From NCBI GenBank assembly GCA_015680685.1, contig MNCI01037641.1:96120-160119 (forward strand): a stretch of 64,000 bases of DNA, written 5' to 3'. How positions within the stretch are numbered: position 1 is the first letter of the stretch; each line of letters opens with the position of its first letter. The stretch is from Gnetum montanum. Lineage: Eukaryota > Streptophyta > Gnetopsida > Gnetales > Gnetaceae. Shown here piece by piece: positions 1-9,578 of the stretch. The notes under the pieces are model-generated. The model ran no database searches. It saw nothing but the letters and a program-made list of their open reading frames with translations, and had not been told where the DNA came from. The translations under genes and the position numbers were made by a program.

Positions 1-64
1 ATGTGAGTGATATCCTTATGTTCTATTCGACGCACAAACACTTAGTCCCCAGCAACAACGCCAA
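1..64 (-). mobile_element. Internal edge and primer binding site of a minus-strand LTR element
   Basis: Bases 46-63 read on the plus strand like the 3' end of plant tRNA-Asp, with three mismatches by my alignment. Read on the minus strand they are the primer binding site directly after the 5' LTR at 65-1045. The rest of this element lies to the left of the window, so its coding content is unknown. Confidence 0.75.
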
Positions 65-1045
65 TGATGAGTGGCGAGGTACCCCTACACTCAACCATAC
101 AAAATGAGTGTAGCACACGCGATCCGGTCGAACTCCGCAGACTAAATGCATACATGCCCCATGGAACACTTGGGGTTAGTCATTCGTTGTCTTCCTAGAC
201 TTACTTGTTGTTGTCACGGTGTATGGTTAAGTAAGTCCGAGGTATATGATTTTTATGGTCTTTTCTGATTTTTCTCCTATGCTATGAGGTGAAGGGTTGA
301 GAAACTAACTAACTCTAACTAATGTCCTAAGTCTAAATTAACTAGCGTCAGCATCCATTCCCACTTACCGTACACACCCTGAACTATGCAACTGTGGCTA
401 CCAAATGCTAATCATTACTGGGATTACCACACGTAACGCACGTGCTCGAAGTGGTCGTACTGAGGCACTTAACTAGCCTAAATGTGATGAGCAGTCGATT
501 CCTTGACTAGCTGTACACATCCGTAGATGCTCGTAATCAAGTCATACTCATCCTACGTTCTAGGAGTTGAGGGTGAGAGATACTAATCGCGATGAGCAGC
601 CGATTCCTTGATTAGCCATACACATTCGTCAATCCTCGTAATCAAGTCGTACTCATGCCACGCTAATGCAGGTAATAAATAACATGTAAGAAATAACAAA
701 TAATAAATCCTATTCCATGCACTGCAAGGTTTATCCACAAAGCTCGTCTTTATTGCCGTACACAACTTGCGTTCAAGTACAAAGCTGCTCGAATAAAGAT
801 CCGTTCACTTGGGGACTCCTACTGCAGGCACATGGAAAATATTCTATCTCTGGAGTGATCAAACTGCCAGAGTTTCCCTACTTTAAGCCTAGGATGGGAA
901 ATAAGGGGAGTGCTGCCTCTTATTTATAGATTTGGCGGCGAACCGCGATATCGCGTACGTGATATCGCAGGGGACGACGCAATATCGCAACGGCTGCGAT
1001 ATCGTGTATGTGATATCGAGGTGCATGCGATATCACGTTTCATCA
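65..1045 (-). repeat. 5' LTR of a family-A element (minus strand)
   Basis: The LTR has TG...CA ends and matches the LTRs at 19037, 27054 and 31198, and the complement of those at 43159 and 49383. A TATA box on the minus strand lies at 921-930. Just beyond it, at about 937-1035, are four degenerate palindromes built from GCGATATC arms around a GTAC core. An internal duplication of roughly 70 bases (about 485-554 and 590-659) makes this copy longer than its relatives. The element inserted into a related LTR that continues at 1046. Confidence 0.85.
921..930 (-). promoter_or_regulatory. TATA box of the 65-1045 LTR
   Basis: TATTTATAGA on the plus strand reads TCTATAAATA on the minus strand. The same motif sits at the same place in the LTRs at 43159 (43259-43266) and 49383 (49517-49524), each time just downstream of the palindrome array. 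It is the likely Pol II promoter of the element. Confidence 0.7.
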
Positions 1046-1542
1046 GTTACCAAGTAGTCACACTTAAATGCTCCTGATTAAGTCGTACTCATTCCACATT
1101 TAACAATAGGAATAGTAAATGATGATAAAGAAATATTAACTAAGAAAACAATAAATAACAATAAAAATTAAACAATTAAATCTAAGTGAATGCTGCAATG
1201 ATGAAGTAATCTTGATCTTTATTTCCGATCATGTGCGCATCCAAGTACATCACACTCGAATAAAGGTGTCGTACAATTACAAGCATCACAATGTAGGCAT
1301 GCACTGGGAAAATAATCTAACTTCTACGGAAACAAAATGCAAGGGCTTCACTACAACTAACTAGAAAGGTGCCTAAATGAGGCAGAAGGCCCTCTTATTT
1401 ATAGGCCAGGATAGGTGGCTGTGTAAATGGGGCCACGTCGATGCAGGAAGGCTACGTTGACGGGGCCGCATCGACGTGGCCACGTATACGGGGCCCCGTA
1501 TACATGGCCTAGTCGACGCATCGACTATATAGCGCTTCATCA
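1046..1542 (-). repeat. Truncated LTR of a second family-A subfamily (minus strand)
   Basis: The segment is collinear with the inner part of the family-A LTRs (the CACACTTAAATGCTC and CATGTGCGCATCCAAGTAC stretches) and ends in CTTCATCA like them. Its other end is missing because the element at 1-1045 inserted into it. Its U3 does not carry GATATC palindromes. Instead it has a perfect 20-bp palindrome at 1484-1503 and related GTCGA/TCGAC inverted motifs. A TATTTATAGG TATA-like box (minus strand) lies near 1397-1406. Confidence 0.75.
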
Positions 1543-1819
1543 GATAGTTATTAGATTAAGTAAAACTTAATCACTTTGTTTTACACTTAGGATAAAATAG
1601 ATAAAAAATATAAAATAATACAAATCATGTGCCTCGATTTCACTTAACCATACCTTTGTGCATACACAAGTGGAACCGGGAAGACAACGATCATGTCCTT
1701 AGGTTCACTATCTAGATAATGTGCATTTAGAGAACTAAAGTCTATGGAATTTGAGCAAATCGCTAACTGAATGCTTGTGATTCATATGGTTGGGCATAGG
1801 GTATACTTGTTGCTCATCA
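1543..1819 (+). repeat. 3' part of a family-B LTR (plus strand)
   Basis: The segment is closely similar to 61730-62010, the end of the LTR-B at the right of the window, and ends in GCTCATCA like it. No primer binding site follows at 1820, so this is the end of a 3' LTR or a solo LTR. Its left half was displaced by the minus-strand family-A insertion that ends at 1542. This LTR is therefore the oldest layer of the nest at 1-1819. Confidence 0.8.
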
Positions 1820-3200
1820 AAATCCTTCAAAAACTTCTTATAATAAAGTTGATTGTATTATCCATTAGTTTCCTTTGTTTGCTAAGCAATATAGAAAGGA
1901 CTTTTTAAGAGTTTCTTAAGATATTTACTCTAATAGCAAGATGAAGGATTTGGCCTCCTTAATTATTATAACTAGGGTATTTTTCTCTTAGCAAAATGGA
2001 TTGTAAACTACATTGATGGAGATGATGTTTAGATGCTTCATTTAAGATACAGACTTATGCAAAAAATACCTTAAATGGTAATAGTTGGTCTTCTCATAAT
2101 TTTCTTCACTGTCTTCTTTTTCCCTAGGTCATTTTTATTCTAGGTTCTCTTGTTCTTAAACAAATTTGGAAGACATGATGTAACCATAGTAAGTATTGGA
2201 ATTACAACCATATTATAGTTTTAGAAGATATCCTTAAGTAAATTATCCCTTGGTGGATTTCTTTTAATAGAGGAGCTTGGGCTACTAATTCATCTAGATT
2301 GTGTACTACTTAGAGCAAATTTGTTATCATTGCAGTTTTTTGTCTACATATGCATAATAGATGGATTACATGGAAAGAGACTTCTAGCCTCTATGGTTTG
2401 AATAAAAAGAGAAAAAAAGGTCGTTGAAAAATTAACTTCTAATCTTAAGATTTTATTTAAAATTGACAATAGTTTGCATTTAGCTTTTCCAAACATTTTC
2501 TAAAAGGATGGAAGATCTATTTTTCCTTTTAATTCCAAAGTTACTTATAAGATTATTACCAAGAATGATTTTGTTCATAGCAAATTTAGTAAGGCTTAGA
2601 AAATGCAATTATCATCGCACTTTTGGATGAGGTAAAATGGAAGATATTTAGAGAGTTCCTACCTTTCTGAAAATTTGTATGTTTAATGGTATCTTTTTCA
2701 TCTTCAACATATATGAATTGTTTTACCTAAATGTCTTCTTTATGGAAGTGAAGATTCATTTTCACATATTTTTTTAATGTCCTTTTGGACAACATGCTTG
2801 GAAATGGACATTCATAATTTATAACAACTTTCAACCAAGCATTAATAAGATTATTTTTGGTGTTCAACTTGCTTTATCTACTTCTTTTATTTGCATTTGA
2901 AAGTATCTCTTGGCCACTTGTTCTTTATTCTATTCAAAAACTCCGATATACAATTAGGTTTTAGTAGCAACAACATAAATATGACCTTTCTTTACAAATT
3001 AAATAGCAAATTCTCAAAGGTATCATTTTTTAGTTATAGCCTTTAAGCAAAAAAATTTCCAATAGAAGTTAAACAATTAATTTGTCTCTAATAAGATTAA
3101 TTTATTTTTGTTTTAGAGGCTCAATGATGGGAAGCTTTCAACTTTTGTTGCTATTTGTTCATTTTTTTTTAATTTAAGCTTTTTTTTGTCTTTAGAGAGA
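1820..3200 (+). pseudogene. Decayed LINE, zf-RVT region at the 3' end of ORF2
   Basis: Translations with many stops and frame changes show the order typical of the zf-RVT domain that follows plant LINE reverse transcriptase. A 'SKVTYKIITK' stretch lies near 2530-2565, and a 'LLYGSEDSFSHIFF.CPFGQHAWKW' type Cys/His block near 2730-2810. No catalytic RT motif is recognisable, so this is a 5'-truncated, old copy. I infer it from motif layout only. The frame is broken too often to assign one CDS. Confidence 0.5.
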
Positions 3201-3428
3201 GTTCTCTCCTTTTTACAAGAAACTCTTTAGTAAAAAGTGAAAACCTTTAAGGATGTTTCTAAATGAGGGGAAGGCTTGATTCTTTTCTTACCCCAAAGGG
3301 AAGTTTTTTAGGACTCGTTATAAAAATAAAAGTTGAAAAGACATCCCAAAACTGATAGGCTTTTTCTTTATTCTTTTTCTTTGTTGCTTTGTTGTACTCT
3401 TATTTTTGTAAAATATTATTATTTATTT

Positions 3429-3504
3429 TTTTGGGGACCAACACCCCTCAAATGAATAACTTAGTTCTACTAACTAGAATCAAACCCCTAACTTAGAGCT
3501 TTTA
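3429..3504 (-). repeat. Partial tRNA-derived SINE, inverted copy
   Basis: On the minus strand this reads a box B like stretch (GGGTTTGATTCTAGT) followed by a tail similar to that of the plus-strand copy starting at 3508. The two copies meet head to head. It lacks box A and is a fragment. Confidence 0.45.
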
Positions 3505-3507
3505 ACA

Positions 3508-3665
3508 ATGAGATGTTAGCCTAGTGGTAAAACACTTGATTTGGAAGCTCTAAATCATGGGTTTGATTCTAGTGGAAAATGTTGAGTTATATAAAGTTTT
3601 AATTGGACTATATATCTTGGGGTGTACCTGTGTTTCACTTATGTAGGGTTCTAACACCCCATAGC
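3508..3665 (+). repeat. tRNA-derived SINE
   Basis: A Pol III box A like element TAGCCTAGTGG lies at 3517-3527 and a box B like element GGTTTGATTCT at 3560-3570, about 33 bases apart as in tRNA genes. The tail (near 3595-3640, CTATATATCTTGGGGTGTAC) recurs at 17217-17240. A second diverged head is at 17279-17345. It is not a functional tRNA because no acceptor stem can be paired. Confidence 0.55.
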
Positions 3666-3669
3666 TTAG

Positions 3670-5250
3670 AGCTTTTAAATAAAAAATCTTTATGAATACT
3701 AACTTATGTATCTTGGTCAACTTTTATGAATACTAACTTAGTTATATATTTATAATATATATCTAAAATTGGTCAAGAGAATCTTTTTTGTCCAATAAAA
3801 AAAGATGCACACCATTACCAAATCCTCTACATGCAAGTATAAAAAAGTTATTTACCAAAGAAATAAAAAACTTGGCATATAAACTCAATGGTATAGTTTG
3901 TTTTTCTAATGAATCTAGGCAGCCATACACGCACTAAAGTTTGTAAGAATGGTGAGACGTGTATAGTGTATAACAGAAACCAAACCAAGTTAAATCTATA
4001 TCTATGTAAACTTGGTTACGTTATGGATGGAATATTAGTTAACACTACTGATAACCTTTGAATAAAATATTATTTCAGTTATTCATAGGCTCTCTTGAAG
4101 CATTATCCCCAGAATATTATGTATGAATGCCTATTTATTTGACTCTCAGCAAAAAATAAAATAAAATTATTTGAAAAGTCAAATGCCTATTTCTAATTTC
4201 ATGAACCTTGACCCTATTTATTTACCATTTAAAAGTTATTAATGCGACGAGAACTCGAAAATGGGAAATTCTTTTTCATTTGAAGATAAATTAATCATAG
4301 TCAACTTTCATATATAAAATGAAAATTCATTCCAAAAGAAAAATGCCTGCTTCCAGCGGAACTTTGAGCCTATTTATTTTAAGTTTCAGAGTTGTCAAGC
4401 AAATGGTAACCTAAAACGAAAAAAATTCCAACCCGGACAGTTTCGTATTTTTCTAAAACTAGTGCGCACAAGATCTTCTTTTTAAAATAGTTAACCTAAT
4501 ATTATATAAACATGGTATTCTTTTCAAATTTACAAGATGCAAGTTGCAAATTGACAACCATGGACACCCAAGATTCTTGACAAGAATCCAATTAAACAAA
4601 ACCCAAATTACAGAAATAACGTTATCTTAAACTGGCAATTTTTACGTTCTGCATGGAAAAACAAAAAAAATTCGCAGTATTCTGCATGGAAAACGAAAAA
4701 TTCGCGATATTAAAAGAGGTTTCCGATTACAAGAAGCGTCCAAATCCTATCTATGTACATTTCACATATCCGAATTAATATTTTCCTTAACAAATTATTA
4801 TATTGATCATGTCGTTGGTTGACTTCTAAAATTTCGCTGCAATCTCAAGATTCATCCGATTGCCAAAGCCAAAGCCAAAGCCAAAGCCAAATCCAAATCC
4901 ACAACTGAAGTGATCATTATTAAGACATAAAATATTCAAAAATTATAAAAACAAAACCCAAATGGATGATGAGCCTCCTGAAAAGATAACAATATCTAGC
5001 TGGGCTTTAACTGGCTCTGCAATGCAAAGCCAAAACTAGCATATCCCATCTCAAGACAAATTCTGGGGGCTATCGCTTTCTGTTTTTAGGTATAACCAGC
5101 ATCCCACGCGGTACATCCCTCCCTCTTGTTCTGTGATTCTTGTTCTGTGATTAGCAATGATTGTCGATTACCTCCAATCATCTCATCACTTTAATTATAG
5201 CTCCAATGTCTTGGATGAATTTGATTTCGTTGGATTTTGTTACAGCAGCA
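3670..5250. other. AT-rich intergenic region with short repeats
   Basis: No open frame with a recognisable product. It contains a hexanucleotide run of AAAGCC units at about 4861-4897. A direct duplication of about 30 bases, beginning TTCTGCATGGAAAA, lies at about 4647-4710. Otherwise I see nothing to annotate. Confidence 0.5.
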
Positions 5251-5253
5251 AGC

Positions 5254-5359
5254 GCAAAGGGATTTAGGGAGTCATAGTCACCGTCTTTTGGAGTGATAGT
5301 AAGTTNAGCAAAGGGATTTAGGGAGTCATAGTCACCGTCTTTTGGAGTGATAGTAAGTT
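5254..5359. repeat. Exact 52-bp duplication around a single N
   Basis: Bases 5254-5305 and 5308-5359 are identical and are separated by the ambiguous base N at 5306 plus one base. The exactness, set among old sequence and joined at an N, suggests an assembly join rather than a natural repeat. Confidence 0.7.
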
Positions 5360-5995
5360 CTTGTTTTTTAGGTTGCAGGATGTGGGTTTGAGTTTTGGTA
5401 TAATTACTCAAAAAGATTAGATTTTTGCTTATCAATTGAAGAATGCTTTCAAAAGGTCTCTAAGTGTGATAAGCGTTAAGGCTTGTGGCAGTGATCCTTA
5501 GCAAGCAAGAACATAGGGAGTGACCATTGTTTAGAGGAATGGTAAGGTGCTTGTTTCTCAAGTTAGGAGAGGTTAGTTTGAATTTGGGCACAACTATTTG
5601 AAGAGGTTAGGCTTTTGCTCATCCATTGACTCATCCTTTGAAAACTGGCCTTAGCGAGATGAGCATTAAGGTTCCAAGTGATGATCCTTAGCAAGCAAGA
5701 CCTTAAAGAGTGACCATCCCGTAAAGTAATAGTTAAGTACTTGTTTTTTAAGTTTAAATACGTTTTGAATGTGGGCATAGTCACTTGAAAAAGTTAAGCT
5801 TTTGCATATCCATTTTCGAGGTCCACTAGGGTTTGAACTTATTTAAAGAGATTAGGCTTTTCCTCATCCACCTACTTAACAAATTGACAAACCCATCTAA
5901 TAAAATGAGCATTAAAGCTCTAGGTGATAGATGAACATTAAGGCTCTAGGTGATAAGTGATGATGCTTAGTAAACTAAACCATAGGGAAGGAAGG
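5329..5995 (+). repeat. Three tandem copies of a SINE-like repeat of about 190 bp
   Basis: Units start near 5329, 5526 and 5719. Each follows the same order: a GGTAAGGTGCTTGTTTCTCAAGT-like head, a GGTTTGAATTTGGGC-like stretch resembling Pol III box B, a GAAGAGGTTAGGCTTTTGCTCATC block, and a TGATGATCCTTAGCAAGCAAGA tail. Single diverged copies occur at 17072-17212 and 39050-39195. The tRNA-like head suggests a SINE family. A tandem arrangement is unusual for SINEs. Confidence 0.6.
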
Positions 5996-6616
5996 CGGGT
6001 GAGCTAGTGGTGTGATTTTATTTCTATCATGGTAAAAAATTTATTTGTCGGAAATGTAAAGTGGATTATGGACTTTTCCTTGTGTTTTTTTGTTTTCTAA
6101 GCAGCACATTGGATCATGGATGGATGATTAGGTCGTTAAGCTAGAGAGGGACTTGGGTTGTTGACAGTGATATGTGGCAAATGCTGGGCTGGTTTTGTCT
6201 GTGCACAGTTGCAAGTTCTGTGATGTGGTTGCGTGCTTAGATCGGTTGAAATCCGGCATATCACATGACTCTTGAATCAGTGAATTTGACCCCGAACGTT
6301 CTAGAGCAACAGTGCCTCCTCTTCCTCCGATGCTCAGCTTTCTTTATGTCGCTTGCTTTATCTTTTAGCTTAAATTATTGCAGAAGAGCTCCGGGCAGAG
6401 AAGAAGAGTTTATGCCCGAAAAAGTTTCTTGGGTTGCAGACTCCGGAAGATCTATTGATAGTTTTGTTTGTGTGTTGTGTATGTTATGCTGCTTCCTCTA
6501 TGGAATGAAATGATTGATGGGTTCTTTCTGGGTCCTCAAATGATTAGGCAGATTGTTGAATTTTCTGTGTCGAAGAAGTAGTTTTTGCAAAAGAAGAAGG
6601 AAGAGGAGCTGGAAAA

Positions 6617-6945
6617 ATGGGGAAGGGAGTCAATGGTGTTGTGGAGGAGGTGATGAGGATTTACAGGTCTCTGCCTACGAGACCCACAATCGAGGAAGTG
6701 GAGGCAGCCATGGCTGTGGTAAAGGATGCAGAACGAACAGAGCAGCTCAGGCTTGATGAAATCATGAGGAAGAAGAGGCCTACAGATGTTCCTGATGATC
6801 TCTTTGGCGTTTTGACGGAGATGCAGAGGAATTTGATTCTGATGCAGAGCAAAGAGGAGAAGAAGGAGGCCATGGCTGATCTGGATTGGGAGAAGTGGTA
6901 CAAGATTTTGATGATTTTTCAAAATGCTTCATCTTGTATATCCAT
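6617..6945 (+). pseudogene. Orphan first exon resembling PIRL (plant intracellular Ras-group-related LRR) N-terminus
   Basis: The frame opens at ATG 6617 and encodes about 110 residues of host-like, charged helical protein: 'VVEEVMRIYRSLPTRPTIEEVEAA', then 'VPDDLFGVLTEMQRNLI' and 'SKEEKKEAMADLDWEKWYKIL'. This layout matches what I know of the N-terminal domain of PIRL proteins (the PIRL4/5 type), which precedes their LRR repeats. The homology fades around 'FQNASSCIS', where donor-like GT sites occur at 6936 and 6946. No LRR exon is visible in the 1.6 kb downstream, and the next gene is an unrelated TNL. It is either the first exon of a gene with a very long or interrupted intron or a detached fragment. 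Family identification is from memory of motifs, without alignment. Confidence 0.6.
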
Positions 6946-6959
6946 GTTAGTTAATTGTT

Positions 6960-8560
6960 CCAACAAATATTTTTCAAAATATTTTTTGCTAAATTTACGA
7001 ATGTTAACAACTTCTTCAAAGTTATCAACACACTTCATTCAATTGAACAAAACAGATATCATTGTTTATAATCTACCAAATGTCGGTGGCTATGTTATTT
7101 GTATGCACTTCTACTGATGAAAGATCAAACTTTTGCAAGATATACAATGATTAGACACAAGACACTTGATCAATATATCAACAATAACACATTGTTCAAA
7201 ATATAAAAAGAGATAAAAACATAATAAAGTAGCTTCTTATTATATTATTATTTAATTTGACAATAACATGTATCTTTTTTTCCAAGCATCACTACATTCT
7301 TTGAACAAAGCCTAATCAAATATATATGAGATAAATCTTTATGTTATTTGCATCATTTAGTGCATTCAAATCAACAATATATCGCATTATCTTCAATGAA
7401 TCTATGTCATCAACATTTGCAAGTATCAATTTAATAGACAAATAATAAATAATTATATTAGATTAGATAACACATTAACAAGGAATTTGATCTTCTTCTC
7501 AAGCATACCAATATCTTTGAATCCACCTTTTCTTCCATTCTAAAGTAAAAGTTACTCAATAATGTAGTCACTTGACAATCATGTCATGGATTATAATTAA
7601 AGCATCACCATCCACTCCATTCAAAATGTACTTGAAGATAATCATATCCGTTCTATTGTATGTTATTCATATTATTTATTGCTTGCATTACATTTAAAGC
7701 ATATGATCTGTTTCATTCATCACACACTTTATGACTTCTAAAACTATTAAGTAATTAAAATTGTTTCTCAAAGAGGATAAAACTATATATATAAATTTTA
7801 ATGATCAAGGATAAGTTATTCAATACTTTATTAAGAGGAAGAATAAAAATGATCAAATATTTTTTTTATTTCTTAAAATAATAACATATAATTACCATAA
7901 ACAAAGACATCTATGCTTTTTAGATTTGATAAAAAGTTGATTTGTGGATTCCAAAATAAACTAAATAATTACCTTGATGTAACTAAGCTCTAAAATGTTT
8001 CCAAAGCCATCAATAATGCATTTGGAGAGATTAGAAGGTTGTCAAAGCTATCATCCATGCATTAGAAGAGTTTAGAAGGTGTTTAGAAGGTTATCCCTTT
8101 CCTAATATTGATAGTTAGCCTCTTAACCTTAAAAAAACAGCTTTACCAAATGTTTACTAAGCCAACATGTCTTTGATAAAATAATGAAACAACTTTTGAT
8201 GCATCCCTTAAAAAAAACATGGACGTGGAAGGTAATAATTGGCTTATAAAAAGCAAATGCCAAAGACTCTTTAATGCTGGACACCTGGTCGTTTAGTATA
8301 CGGTGAAAACTGTTCAACAACAGTACTGTATTGCTTTGAGTAACTTTGATTCCCCCACTGAAACTCGGTTCAGATTTCCGAACACCTTTCAATCACGCGG
8401 AGTACCTTTTCCATAACGCGGAGTTACACTTTTGACTGTGCGCACATGACTTTTGTTTTGCAAATAAAAAAAGTCCTTTACCCACCAAATTGTGGACGAT
8501 ACAATTTCGGCGAAACTTCCTGAAGTAAAAGAAAAGTTCCTGTTGCATCGAAAGGCTAAA
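6960..8560. other. AT-rich intergenic region
   Basis: Mostly low-complexity A/T sequence with no recognisable coding frame or mobile element. The last 200 bases become less AT-rich and probably include the promoter of the TNL gene, but I cannot point to a definite TATA box. Confidence 0.4.
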
Positions 8561-8567
8561 TTTTCAT

Positions 8568-8850
8568 TGCTTTACTGCATCAGTATGTGTTGCTGCCAAA
8601 TGAGACACCTCCTTCTTTTGCTCTGTATTTTCCTTGGCATTGCATTGCTGCATTAGTGTGTTTTGCCGCCAAATTAAACACCTGCCCTCTCTGTCTTGCT
8701 CCTTATGTGCTTTGAAATTGCATTGCTGCGTTAGTGATTGCCTCTCTCTTCTGTTTCTGCTTTTGCATTGCATTACGTTGTTAGATCAGTGTTTGGCTGC
8801 CAATTTCAAACACCTGCCTCACTGTTGCTCTGTATTTGCCTTTGCTGAAA
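8568..8850 (+). repeat. Degenerate tandem repeats of about 80 bp upstream of the TNL gene
   Basis: Units beginning GCATTGCTGCATTAGTG, followed by TTTGCCGCCAAATTAAACACCTGCC and TTGCTCTGTATTTGCC-like sequence, recur at about 8568, 8640, 8720 (shortened) and 8767. An open frame at 8634-9023 spans them, but its Cys/Leu-rich translation simply reflects the repeat. They probably lie in the promoter or 5' leader. Confidence 0.6.
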
Positions 8851-8953
8851 GTCGGAAAATCTCTGTATTCTTCTCTCTTGCTCTGTATTCTTCTCTCCTG
8901 CTCTGTACTTGCCTTTTCTGGTACTGGGCAACCAAGCGGCCTAGGTATCGTAA

Positions 8954-9578
8954 TACGGAAGAAAGAGCACCATTGAACAGAAGCAGAACAGAAGCAGAAG
9001 CAAAAGATCCGGAACTGAAATAAGGCAGCTGCAGCAGCCTGCGTCTTCTTTTAACCCTCGGGCAAATCCGGATGTTGGTGGGTCATCATCCTCCTCCTCA
9101 AGTGGTGAGGGTTCCAAAAACAAGTTTCATGTGTTCATCAGTCACAGAGGCCCCGACACAAAGCGGACGTTGGCTTATCATTTGTATGATTTGTTAGGGG
9201 ACAGAGGGATCCAGGCGTTTCTGGACATAGAAGAGTTGCAGGGTGGGGAAACAGAGGCCATTAAAGAAGCCATTGAATGTTGCAAGGTTAATGTATGCAT
9301 ACTTTCCAGTGGATTTGCAGACTTTCCAGTGGATTTGCAGAGTCTGTGTGGTGTCTTAAAGAATTAGTGATGATGCTGCAAAAATATGAGATGCGTTCAT
9401 CTACCCTCATTCCTGTCTTCTATGATGTGGAACCCTCCGATGTTAGACATTTAAAAGGAACTTTTGGGCAGGGCTTTCAGAAGCTCATAAGCAAAGGCAG
9501 GTTCTCTGGTGGAGAAATTGATGAGTGGAAAAATTGTCTGTACAAGATTGCCCAAATAAGTGGATACCGGGGCAAAGG
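8954..9578 (+). pseudogene. TNL exon 1: TIR domain, frameshifted by a 20-bp duplication
   Basis: TIR domains of TNL receptors are NAD-cleaving signalling modules at the N-terminus. The frame shows a Ser-rich leader, 'FHVFISHRGPDTKRTLAYHLYDLL' (betaA-alphaA), 'GIQAFLDIEELQGGE' and 'CILSSGFA'. After the break it resumes with 'ESVWCLKELV', the block that I understand carries the catalytic Glu, then 'LIPVFYDVEPSDVRH' and 'EIDEWKNCLYKIAQISGY'. A perfect 20-bp tandem duplication (9301-9320, 9321-9340) shifts the frame and leads to a stop at 9365-9367. The TIR frame is open upstream to a TAA at 8951-8953 but contains no ATG. ATA at 9020-9022 sits where a start might be expected (inference). A GTGAGT donor at 9579 ends the exon in phase 2, which joins exon 2 in frame. 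Confidence 0.85.

Noticed and set aside
937-1035. Palindrome arrays as a CRISPR array or as a replication origin
   Set aside because: This is a plant genome, the units are irregularly spaced, and there are no unique spacers of constant length. They belong to LTR U3 regions.
3508-3590. A tRNA gene
   Set aside because: Box A and B are recognisable but the acceptor and anticodon stems do not pair. It is better explained as a tRNA-derived SINE.
4861-4897. AAAGCC hexanucleotide run as a telomere-like repeat
   Set aside because: The unit does not match plant telomere repeats and the run is very short, so it is a plain microsatellite.
6265-6513. 82-codon frame upstream of the PIRL-like exon as part of the same gene
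   Set aside because: It is in another frame, has no matching domain, and the PIRL-like domain starts cleanly at its own ATG.
8634-9023. 129-codon plus-strand open frame before the TIR domain as an N-terminal exon
   Set aside because: Its translation only reflects the degenerate tandem repeats (Cys/Leu-rich), it is in a different frame from the TIR, and it stops at 9023.
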